Shown: piece by piece, positions 1-5,611 of the stretch | Layout of the letters: the number at the start of each line of letters is the position of its first letter | Numbering within the stretch: the stretch's first letter is position 1 | Source: JBBSUQ01 sp964389755 | Lineage (GTDB): Bacteria; Bacteroidota; Bacteroidia; Flavobacteriales_D; Crocinitomicaceae | Reading direction: 5' to 3' | Assembly (NCBI GenBank): GCA_964389755.1 | Contig: CAYMEW010000062.1 | Coordinates: 1-6,648, forward strand | Length of the DNA stretch: 6,648 bases | Program-made: the position numbers and the translations under genes | The notes under the pieces: generated by a model | Database searches by the model: none | The model's input: only the letters and a program-made list of their open reading frames with translations | What the model was told of the DNA's origin: nothing

Positions 1-15
1 ACGCCACTTTTAATG

Positions 16-56
16 AACCCCGCTCCTTTTCTGAGGTGCGGGGTTTTTGTTTTTAC
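16..56 (+). terminator. Rho-independent terminator, copy 1
   Basis: Arms AACCCCGC (16-23) and GCGGGGTT (38-45) form an 8-bp GC-rich stem with a further CCT/AGG pairing inside. It is followed by a T-rich tract broken by a single G (44-54). This is the best-formed hairpin of the series. The bases before it (1-5, ACGCC) match the end of the 5S-like block at 106-110, so this probably terminates a 5S-like transcript coming from left of the window. Confidence 0.85.
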
Positions 57-60
57 CACG

Positions 61-110
61 TTTTGATGGTACTGTCCGCCAGCCGGCGGATGGGAGAGTA
101 AGTCGACGCC
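61..110 (+). pseudogene. 5S rRNA 3'-half-like fragment, copy 1 (short form)
   Basis: The block contains GATGGTACTG, then a perfect 6-bp hairpin TCCGCC-AGCC-GGCGGA (75-90), then TGGGAGAGTAAGTCG and CGCC. In bacterial 5S rRNA the strands GAUGGUA and GAGAGUA form loop E, flanking helix IV, and Bacteroidota 5S genes end in a GGGAGAGTAGGTCG-like stretch followed by CGCC or similar. The order and spacing match that 3' half. The 5' half (helices I 5' strand, II and III) is absent: the preceding sequence is the linker and the previous terminator. It is therefore not a functional 5S gene as read. This copy lacks the extra 20 bp seen in the later copies and is the closest to a normal 5S end. Confidence 0.75.
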
Positions 111-120
111 ACTTTTAACG

Positions 121-158
121 AACCCCGCTCCTTTCTAAGGTGCGGGGTTTTTGTTTTT
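121..158 (+). terminator. Rho-independent terminator, copy 2
   Basis: Arms AACCCCGC (121-128) and GCGGGGTT (142-149) form an intact 8-bp stem, with an inner CCTT/AAGG pairing and the T tract TTTTTGTTTTT (148-158). It directly follows the short-form 5S-like block. The assembly gap begins two bases after the T tract. Confidence 0.85.
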
Positions 159-160
159 AC

Positions 161-260
161 NNNNNNNNNNNNNNNNNNNNNNNNNNNNNNNNNNNNNNNN
201 NNNNNNNNNNNNNNNNNNNNNNNNNNNNNNNNNNNNNNNNNNNNNNNNNNNNNNNNNNNN
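161..260. other. Assembly gap of 100 N inside the repeat array
   Basis: Exactly 100 ambiguous bases, the usual filler for a gap of unknown size. The left flank ends GTTTTTAC and the right flank starts CACGTTTTGA. Joined, they reproduce the linker found at 49-64 and 379-393 without a missing or extra base. The true content is thus probably zero or a whole number of repeat units. Confidence 0.95.
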
Positions 261-264
261 CACG

Positions 265-335
265 TTTTGATGGTATTGTCCGCCAGCCGGCGGATGGGAG
301 AGTAAGTCGAACAGTCGGCGAACGTTCACGGCGAC
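265..335 (+). pseudogene. 5S rRNA 3'-half-like fragment, copy 2 (long form)
   Basis: The core (265-310) has the same loop E strands and the same helix IV hairpin as the copy at 61-110, with a single change to GGTATTG. That change still allows a wobble pair at the base of helix IV. Between GTCGA and the final CGAC sits about 20 bp not present in the short form (311-331, including the palindrome GAACGTTC). The 5' half of 5S is missing here too. Confidence 0.7.
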
Positions 336-345
336 ACTTTTAATG

Positions 346-383
346 AAACCTGCTCCTTTCTGAGGTGCGGGTTTTTTGTTTTT
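346..383 (+). terminator. Rho-independent terminator, copy 3
   Basis: Arms AAACCTGC (346-353) and GCGGGTTT (367-374) pair over 8 positions, with one T-G wobble replacing a C-G pair of the other copies. The inner CCT/AGG pairing and T tract (372-383) are kept. The stem is weaker than copies 1 and 2 but should still fold. Confidence 0.8.
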
Positions 384-389
384 ACCACG

Positions 390-460
390 TTTTGATGGTA
401 TTGTCCGCCAGCCGGCGGATGGGAGAGTAAGTCGAACAGTAGGTGGACGGTCGTGGCGCC
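390..460 (+). pseudogene. 5S rRNA 3'-half-like fragment, copy 3 (long form)
   Basis: The core 390-435 is identical to the core at 265-310, and the identity extends on both sides from ACCACG to GAACAGT. The extra 3' spacer (436-456) has diverged from that of copy 2 at several positions, and the block ends in CGCC. Near-identity of the core beside a variable spacer suggests recent duplication, gene conversion or constraint on the hairpin. Confidence 0.7.
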
Positions 461-472
461 ACTTTTAACGAA

Positions 473-509
473 CCCCGCTCCTTTCTGAGGTGCGGTTTTT
501 TTTGTTTTT
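473..509 (+). terminator. Decayed rho-independent terminator, copy 4
   Basis: The left arm is intact (AACCCCGC, 471-478) but the right arm has lost Gs: only GCGG (492-495) remains, giving a 4-bp CCGC/GCGG stem plus the inner CCT/AGG pairing. The T tract (496-509) is the longest of the four. This is the last unit of the array; it may be a weak terminator. Confidence 0.6.
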
Positions 510-510
510 A

Positions 511-841
511 ATACATTTTTGAGTGCGATAGGTTTTACTATCATTAGCGGATAGATTGATTCGGTTCACCTTTTACCAGGCTTTGATGGTACTCATCTGA
601 ATTACATAGAATGCAGTCTGACGCGTTGCGGTTTCGGTGTTAGGAACACATCCTTTTATCCGTTGACAAACTGTTTGTTTACCGCCATTAGTAATTGATC
701 GTTAATTAAGTAATACCTGCGTTCTCAAAACGATTCAGGACGAATACATTCATGACTGGCGGAAAATAGATCTCCATCATTTAAAATGACCTGGAGTTTA
801 ACACCACTGTTCATCGCCACTGTACCGTCAAAAAGATTTTC
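511..841. other. Intergenic region without a convincing gene
   Basis: About 330 bp between the repeat array and the polysaccharide operon terminator. I see no open frame with protein-like length, no tRNA shape and no clear promoter with a gene behind it. It holds a small hairpin GATAG/CTATC (527-542), a degraded repeat piece (571-593) and a chance TTGACA (663-668). It is the space between two convergent units, where only terminators are expected. Confidence 0.7.
571..593 (+). repeat. Degenerate copy of the array linker and loop E start
   Basis: TTTTACCAGGCTTTGATGGT followed by ACT resembles TTTTACCACGTTTTGATGGT followed by ACT at 51-73, with two mismatches over 23 bases. The match stops where the helix IV hairpin should begin. 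It lies about where the next unit would fall after the last terminator and suggests the array once extended further right. Confidence 0.5.
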
Positions 842-844
842 AAC

Positions 845-872
845 AAAAAAAGGCAACCCGAAGGCTGCCTTT
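845..872 (-). terminator. Terminator of the polysaccharide operon
   Basis: Read on the minus strand, AAAGGCA, a G-T wobble and CC form a stem closed by a C(UUCG)G tetraloop, pairing with GG-T-TGCCTTT, followed by a run of seven Ts. It starts about 20 bp after the Wzc stop codon, with no gene after it on this strand. On the plus strand the wobble becomes an A-C mismatch and there is no long T tract, so it acts mainly for leftward transcription. Confidence 0.92.
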
Positions 873-892
873 AGTTATCATTTAAGAACCTA

Positions 893-3262
893 CTACTTTT
901 TTACTTTACGAAATAAGCCGCGTTTGCTTGCTACGGCTTCTGCTCCGTATCCGTAACCATATCCATAGCTACGTGCTTTTAAATTGACGCCATTCAACAC
1001 TACAGCCATATTCGGTAATTTCCCGGAATGGTATAAATCACGTGGAAGTGTGAGCATACGTTTGTCCAGGTAATTGGCACGAATCACGTACAAAATTAGG
1101 TCTGCGTAAACTCCTGTATGTAACGTGTCCGCGACAAGTCCTACCGGTGCCGTATCCACAATAATGTAATCATAACGCGTGCGTAAGCCGGTAAAAAGTT
1201 CGTTAAGACGATCACGCATCAACAGTTCCGAGGGATTCGGGGGGACATCTCCTGAAAATATAAAATCTAGGTTCTCCGATTTTTCGTCCCGAATGATCAG
1301 GTCATCGATGCTCAATTCCTCGTTAACGATAAAATTCGAAACGCCGGCATGTGAAGGATAATTGAGGTATTGCTGAATTTTTGGAGCGCGAAGGTCAAGG
1401 CCGATAACCACGGTTTTCTTGCCCGTATTTGCAAATATATTACCCAGGTTCAGCGAGGTAAAAGTCTTTCCTTCTCCGGAAATACCGGATGTTATGAAAA
1501 TGATCTTACTTTCTCCTTTTTTGCGATCCAGCATGAAGTTAATGTTCGTCCGCACAAGCCGGAACGCTTCTGAAATGACTGAGTTGTTTTTGCGTGAAAT
1601 GATCGGTCCGTTCTTTTCAGTTGCAAATGGAATTTCTCCAACCGCAGGGAGGTTTAAGTCCTGCAGGTCTTCAATGGAGTGAACCTTGTAATCAAGCAAA
1701 TCCCTTACATAAATAACGGCAATCGGGATTAACAGTGCAACAAACAAGGCAATGACCAGTATGATGCTCTTCCGCGGAAATACGGGAATTCCATTGCTGT
1801 ACGCGAAATCGATCACCTTGGCATTGCTGACGGTGGACGCCAGTGCGATCTCGTTCTCTTCTCGTTTTTGAAGCAAGTAAATATAAAGCGTTTCCTTAAT
1901 TTGTTGCTGGCGTAGAATACTTCGGTATTCGCGCTCATACTCCGGTATTGAAGCGATCTGTGATTTGTAAATATCTTCCTGGCCCCTTAACGTTTTCAGA
2001 TTCAGTTCCAGGGTATGCTCCGCATTTTTAAGACTTTCTACAAGGGATTGCTTCATCCCCTCCAATTGACCATCCAGGCGCAGGATGACCGGGTTTTTTT
2101 CTCCGGAGCTCTGAAGAATACGATTGCGATTCAGAACCGCTTTGTTATATTCTTCGGTCATCATAGCGACGGCTTCGTTTTCAAACCCGAGGTTTGCCGG
2201 CAGCAGGTCCTCCGTTCCGGGATGTTCCAGAATGTAATCATTCATGTAATTCGCCAGACGGAGTTGAATGGTGGCTTCCGTGATCGCTTTTTCAACTTCA
2301 CTTTCTTTCGTCAGGTACATGGCCGCATCGGATGTAACGTCTACGAGCTGGTGTTTACTTTTAAAGGATTCACCGGCTTCTTCGACATCCGAAAGTTCAA
2401 CCGTGATCACTTTCATGCGTTCGTTGATAAAATCACTCGTATTGCGGGCAATTTCATTCTTATCTTCGATCGCATCTTCGTTATACTGGCGGATTAGTTC
2501 ATTGATAATATGATTGGTCTTTTCAATAACGGGACCGGTGAGTTTCACCGATAAGACATCGGCATCTTTATTAATTGCTTCCACGCCGAGTTCCTTTTGT
2601 AGCTTTGACACTACACTTTCCATCGGGAAGAGGTCAATTTCCAGAACTTCGCCAAGCCACTTTTTTGAAAAAAAGGCTGTTTTGTAAACGGTTAGCGGGC
2701 CGAAAGACGTTTTAACAACTTCTCCGAATGCCGTCTTTTCCGGTTTTAAGCCGTCGCCATCGAGTTCAAAGTGCTGCTCATCGAGAACACGGATCTCAAA
2801 GGAATATTTTTCTTCGAGAAGCGAATCGCTGTCCGGTGATTCTATTCGAATAGGTGCGTTTTTATACAACTCGTGTTTCTGGTAGTCGTCTTGTGAACCG
2901 CGGATCACCTTATTCAATTCAAGTTTTTGGCTTACAGTCTCAATGAGTCCGCGTGACTTGATGATCGCAATCTCATTTTCCAGGTTACGTTTGTTTTCCG
3001 AGAGCCCGAGATCTTCAAAAACGGAAAAATCCATCAGCGATTTGGCATCCTTATCTTCTTTGATTAAGATCAGTGCTTTCGACTGGTAAGTTGCCGTTGC
3101 GTACTGCAGAAAAATAAAAGCAAGTGTAAGCGATACAACAACGCTTACGATGAACCACTTCCAGTGGCGCAGGTATTTTTCTATGATTTCTTTCAGGTTT
3201 ATTTTTTCTTCGTGTTCGTTTTCGTGATATGTGGCTGTGGAAGGATTGTTCAGATCTTTCAT
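893..3262 (-). CDS. wzc: Wzc-type polysaccharide co-polymerase / BY-kinase
   Basis: The 789-residue inner-membrane protein controls polymer length and couples to the Wza exporter through cycles of tyrosine autophosphorylation. Visible parts: N-terminal Wzz-type domain (about 20-110) with membrane helix 37-53; a long periplasmic, partly coiled-coil region (about 285-470); a GNVR-type segment (about 440-498); second membrane helix 499-518; cytoplasmic kinase from about 540. The kinase shows EAFRLVR (565-571, the EX2RX2R oligomerisation motif), Walker A GISGEGKT (593-600), Walker A' VVIGLDLRAP (618-627) and Walker B YDYIIVDTAP (697-706). The first Asp of the usual Walker A' DxD pattern is Gly621; Asp623 is kept. 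The C-terminal tyrosine cluster is a regular YGYGYGYG (766-773), followed by a basic tail. The length is near that of fused proteobacterial Wzc. The start ATG shares one base with the upstream stop (TAATG). No cognate Wzb phosphatase gene is in the window. Symbol by family, not by ortholog test. Confidence 0.93.
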   Translation of the reverse strand: MKDLNNPSTATYHENEHEEKINLKEIIEKYLRHWKWFIVSVVVSLTLAFIFLQYATATYQSKALILIKEDKDAKSLMDFSVFEDLGLSENKRNLENEIAIIKSRGLIETVSQKLELNKVIRGSQDDYQKHELYKNAPIRIESPDSDSLLEEKYSFEIRVLDEQHFELDGDGLKPEKTAFGEVVKTSFGPLTVYKTAFFSKKWLGEVLEIDLFPMESVVSKLQKELGVEAINKDADVLSVKLTGPVIEKTNHIINELIRQYNEDAIEDKNEIARNTSDFINERMKVITVELSDVEEAGESFKSKHQLVDVTSDAAMYLTKESEVEKAITEATIQLRLANYMNDYILEHPGTEDLLPANLGFENEAVAMMTEEYNKAVLNRNRILQSSGEKNPVILRLDGQLEGMKQSLVESLKNAEHTLELNLKTLRGQEDIYKSQIASIPEYEREYRSILRQQQIKETLYIYLLQKREENEIALASTVSNAKVIDFAYSNGIPVFPRKSIILVIALFVALLIPIAVIYVRDLLDYKVHSIEDLQDLNLPAVGEIPFATEKNGPIISRKNNSVISEAFRLVRTNINFMLDRKKGESKIIFITSGISGEGKTFTSLNLGNIFANTGKKTVVIGLDLRAPKIQQYLNYPSHAGVSNFIVNEELSIDDLIIRDEKSENLDFIFSGDVPPNPSELLMRDRLNELFTGLRTRYDYIIVDTAPVGLVADTLHTGVYADLILYVIRANYLDKRMLTLPRDLYHSGKLPNMAVVLNGVNLKARSYGYGYGYGAEAVASKRGLFRKVKK

Positions 3263-3264
3263 TA
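3260..3264 (-). other. TAATG stop/start overlap between wza and wzc
   Basis: On the minus strand the wza stop TAA (3264-3262) shares its last A with the wzc start ATG (3262-3260). No Shine-Dalgarno-like purine run precedes it. The arrangement fixes the wzc start and suggests coupled translation of the two partners. Confidence 0.85.
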
Positions 3265-4125
3265 TCGAGTAATTAATGTAACGGTGGTGACCACCAGGGA
3301 TGTTAGAGAAATGAATATAGCTCCGGTTGTTCTCCAGATTGTCGATTCGGTTCGCGATGCCGCGTTGGGCTCAACGTATACCACGTCGTTTTGTTCCAGG
3401 TAATAAACCGGTGATGTGAAAACTTCTTTTTTCGTCAGATCGACGCGATATTCGGTCTTGATTCCGTCATTTTCACGAATCACGAGCACATTGTGACGTA
3501 CACCGGTCATTTTGAGATCACCGGCCAGACCGATGGCCTCCAGGATTGTGATGCGTTCATTCGGAATCTTAAATGTCCCCGGGTTCTTAACATCACCGAG
3601 TACAGTTACCTTATAATTCTCGATCTGTATCTGAACGACCGGGTGGTCAATGTATTCAGCTAACATTTCTTCTAACATGGCGGTAGCTTCCGAACGGCTC
3701 ATACCTGCCACTTTTACCTGTCCAATGACAGGCATGTTGATCATACCCTTGTTGTCCACAAGGTAACCGACTTTGGCAGGAATCCCCGTGGCATAACCGT
3801 TATTGGCACTGGTAGGTCCGATGAGTGGCAAATTAAACGGTGCTACTGCATCCTCGTCCGGTCCGGTCACAAGGATCTGAAGCAGGTCGTCGGTTTTGAA
3901 AACCGGGGTGTACGTACTGCGAACCTGCATGGTCGAATCGGATCCGCCGTCCTGGAAATAGATGATCCGTTCGGAGGTTCCGCAGGACGTAAACTGAAAG
4001 ACGATACCTGCAAAAAAAGTGAAGGAAACCAGTTTGCCAACGAAACGCGTGCCTTTTTGCGGTTTCCAACGGGACATGCACTTTTTCATAAGCGATTTCA
4101 TGAAGGGTGTGTTTGTTTGGATCAT
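3262..4125 (-). CDS. wza: Wza-type polysaccharide export lipoprotein (SLBB)
   Basis: Predicted outer-membrane export component that partners Wzc. Visible parts of the 287-residue frame: basic N-terminus and hydrophobic segment (about 31-46), lipobox FTSC with the lipidated Cys at 48; a polysaccharide export (Poly_export) domain at about 75-167, including VDNKGMINMPVIGQVKVAG; one SLBB/soluble-ligand-binding domain at about 171-251 with VLGDVKNPGTF; and a hydrophobic C-terminal segment (about 266-285). It is shorter than E. coli Wza (379 residues), with fewer SLBB repeats, as is usual for Bacteroidota relatives. The start is uncertain: ATGs at residues 1, 9, 13 and 17 are in frame, and Met17 (about 4077) would give a more normal 31-residue signal peptide. 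The upstream gap is 28 bp with no visible ribosome binding site or promoter. Symbol by family and context. Confidence 0.9.
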   Translation of the reverse strand: MIQTNTPFMKSLMKKCMSRWKPQKGTRFVGKLVSFTFFAGIVFQFTSCGTSERIIYFQDGGSDSTMQVRSTYTPVFKTDDLLQILVTGPDEDAVAPFNLPLIGPTSANNGYATGIPAKVGYLVDNKGMINMPVIGQVKVAGMSRSEATAMLEEMLAEYIDHPVVQIQIENYKVTVLGDVKNPGTFKIPNERITILEAIGLAGDLKMTGVRHNVLVIRENDGIKTEYRVDLTKKEVFTSPVYYLEQNDVVYVEPNAASRTESTIWRTTGAIFISLTSLVVTTVTLITR

Positions 4126-4153
4126 AGTTGTTGATCTGAATTATGATTGTTGT

Positions 4154-5611
4154 TTAATAGGCGTTTTTTTCTCCGCGAGTCATGTTTCGGATGGTTAGAA
4201 AAATAACTTTGAGATCGAGCATAAAACTCCAGTTCTCGATGTACCAGATGTCGTATTCAACGCGTTTTTGCATGTCTATAAGCTCCTTTGTTTCTCCACG
4301 GTACCCGTTTACCTGCGCCCAACCCGTAATTCCCGGTTTGGCGTAGTGCCGTACCAGGTAATTCCCGATTAGTTCGGAATATTCCCGCGTATGCTTGAGC
4401 ATGTGCGGACGCGGCCCCACCACAGACATATCGCCGATCAGTACATTGAAGAACTGCGGAAGTTCATCCAGGTTCGTCTTGCGCATGAACGCGCCGAGCT
4501 TTGTAATACGGCTGTCTCCGGCAGTGGCCTGTAACTCATCCGACAGCTTGTTGACGCGCATCGTGCGAAATTTCAGACAGGTAAAATCGCGGTTATCTTC
4601 TCCGGAACGTGTCTGCCTAAAAAATACAGGTCCGGGCGAACCGGCTTTAATAGCGATCATTAAAATGGGGAAAAGCCACGGAAATACAAGCAAAATCACC
4701 GCGAGAGAGAAACACACGTCGAAGGCTTTTTTGCACAAACGATTAATCGGAATCTCAAGCGGTTCCCGGCGCAGGGTCATCACCGGAATATCCGCGTCGA
4801 AATTGATCGTTACCTTTTTAGAGCCTGTGTATTGCTGGAAATTCGGTATGAATTTGATGCGGATCATGTTGCGTTCACAGATTCCGATAAGTGCGTTTAA
4901 CATCGATGCCTGGTCAAAATTCAGTGCGACATACATTTCATGCACCTGGTTTTCATCCACGTAATCAGCTATCTGGTCAAGGCCCCCGAGTATTCGTTGT
5001 TCCTGTGGAAAATCATCCGCAGGGCTGTCGTCGAAGAAGCCCACCACGCGAAATCCCAGCGAAAGGTCTGTGGACAGTATTTTCTGCATGTGAAGACCCG
5101 ATGCGTTGGCCCCGATTATCAGTACATTCCGGTAATTATAACCCGATCTTCGAATGGCTTTCAACGCACGGATAAACACGATCCGGAAGAGAAATAACAA
5201 GCCGAAGAAAAGAGTATAGAAGTAAAGCATTCTCAAACGGGAAACATCCTGGAATTTGAGCGTAAGTATCACCAGCGCAATGATACCCATGTGGAACAAG
5301 ACGAGTCTGACGGTCTGGTTCAACACGGATTCGATGCGTTTAAAACGGATGATGTTATAAGCATTATAATAAAACACCAGGAAAATCCACGCAAGGTTTG
5401 AAAATAAGAGAATTGTCTGCACTTCCTGCTTATCGAATTGCTCGAAACTATTGAATCGAAGCAAGAACGAAAGCATGTACGATACATTCAGCAACGCGAG
5501 ATCCCAGATCAGGAACCCGAGTTTCAGGTATCGTGAGAAGCGCAGCGAACTGAAAAATTTAAGCACAGGGGTTGAAAAATTAAAAATAAAACTTGAAATT
5601 GCTGAGATCAT
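4154..5611 (-). CDS. Polyprenyl-phosphate sugar-1-phosphate transferase (WcaJ/WbaP type)
   Basis: Inner-membrane enzyme that transfers a hexose-1-phosphate from a nucleotide sugar to undecaprenyl phosphate, the first step of repeat-unit assembly. From the chosen start it has 485 residues, the usual size for the long form: about four N-terminal membrane helices (31-52, 66-85, 103-119, 127-148), a Rossmann-like CoA-binding_3 domain beginning VLIIGANASG (163-172), a membrane-embedded helix (about 300-322) and the catalytic domain with PGPVFFRQTRSG (326-337), LKFRTM (346-351), RKTNLDELPQ (377-386, containing the Asp-Glu catalytic pair known from PglC) and GDMSVVGPRP (393-402). The frame stays open to an ATG at 5665, but the ATG at 5611 overlaps the upstream stop as ATGA and gives the normal family N-terminus, so I prefer it. 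The sugar (Glc, Gal, GlcNAc or another) cannot be read from the sequence, so no symbol is given. Confidence 0.93.
   Translation of the reverse strand: MISAISSFIFNFSTPVLKFFSSLRFSRYLKLGFLIWDLALLNVSYMLSFLLRFNSFEQFDKQEVQTILLFSNLAWIFLVFYYNAYNIIRFKRIESVLNQTVRLVLFHMGIIALVILTLKFQDVSRLRMLYFYTLFFGLLFLFRIVFIRALKAIRRSGYNYRNVLIIGANASGLHMQKILSTDLSLGFRVVGFFDDSPADDFPQEQRILGGLDQIADYVDENQVHEMYVALNFDQASMLNALIGICERNMIRIKFIPNFQQYTGSKKVTINFDADIPVMTLRREPLEIPINRLCKKAFDVCFSLAVILLVFPWLFPILMIAIKAGSPGPVFFRQTRSGEDNRDFTCLKFRTMRVNKLSDELQATAGDSRITKLGAFMRKTNLDELPQFFNVLIGDMSVVGPRPHMLKHTREYSELIGNYLVRHYAKPGITGWAQVNGYRGETKELIDMQKRVEYDIWYIENWSFMLDLKVIFLTIRNMTRGEKNAY
5608..5611 (-). other. ATGA start/stop overlap deciding the transferase start
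   Basis: On the minus strand the ATG at 5611-5609 overlaps the TGA stop (5610-5608) of the epimerase gene. This four-base overlap is a typical coupling junction and argues against the ATG 54 bp upstream (5665), which would sit inside the epimerase gene. Confidence 0.8.

Larger units (their letters stand above)
1..510 (+). repeat. Tandem array of 5S-rRNA-3'-end/terminator units
   Basis: At least three full or near-full units are visible. The landmark CGCCACTTTTAA (or CGACACTTTTAA) begins at 2, 107, 332 and 457, giving periods of 105, 225 (125 once the 100 Ns are removed) and 125 bp. Each unit runs: ACTTTTAAYGA, a C-rich/G-rich terminator hairpin with a T tract, the linker ACCACGTTTT, then a block resembling 5S rRNA from loop E to the 3' end. 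The 5S-like core is almost invariant between copies (one C/T change in GGTAYTG), while the terminator arms and the 3' spacer vary. The sense orientation is plus because the terminators carry T tracts on that strand. I read the array as amplified tail of an rRNA operon; this is inferred from sequence resemblance, not from a search. Confidence 0.85.

Noticed and set aside
75..90. TCCGCC-AGCC-GGCGGA as a mobile REP-like palindrome inserted in the repeat
   Set aside because: The hairpin sits exactly where 5S helix IV belongs and is flanked by both loop E strands, so it is better explained as part of the 5S-like fold. A REP origin would need the same palindrome outside this context.
1..510. CRISPR array
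   Set aside because: The periods are 105-125 bp, the repeat covers nearly the whole unit, and there are no short unique spacers of constant length or cas genes.
135..544. Open frames on both strands across the repeat array (for example 135-329 and 326-544, minus strand)
   Set aside because: They run through terminator hairpins and 5S-like blocks, repeat the same peptide because the DNA repeats, and one spans the N gap. They are by-products of the repeat.
663..691. TTGACA at 663-668 with CATTAG 17 bp downstream as a plus-strand promoter
   Set aside because: The -10 match is poor, it does not fit the usual Bacteroidota promoter pattern, and no plus-strand gene follows.
815..838. Possible inverted degraded repeat copy (minus strand reads TTTTTGACGGTACAGTGGCG)
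   Set aside because: It resembles TTTTGATGGTACTGTCCGC only over about 15 bases and has no hairpin or terminator next to it; chance similarity is likely.
725..874. Short minus-strand open frame after the operon terminator, about 49 codons, with an ATG at 814 giving 29 residues ending IRPESF
   Set aside because: It runs through the terminator stem, has no ribosome binding site or recognisable motif, and is too short to support. It could be a gene remnant, but nothing shows it.
2015..2513. Plus-strand open frames inside wzc (160 and 81 codons) and similar ones at 4395-4964 and 4891-5197
   Set aside because: They are antisense shadows of strongly supported minus-strand genes and show no family features.
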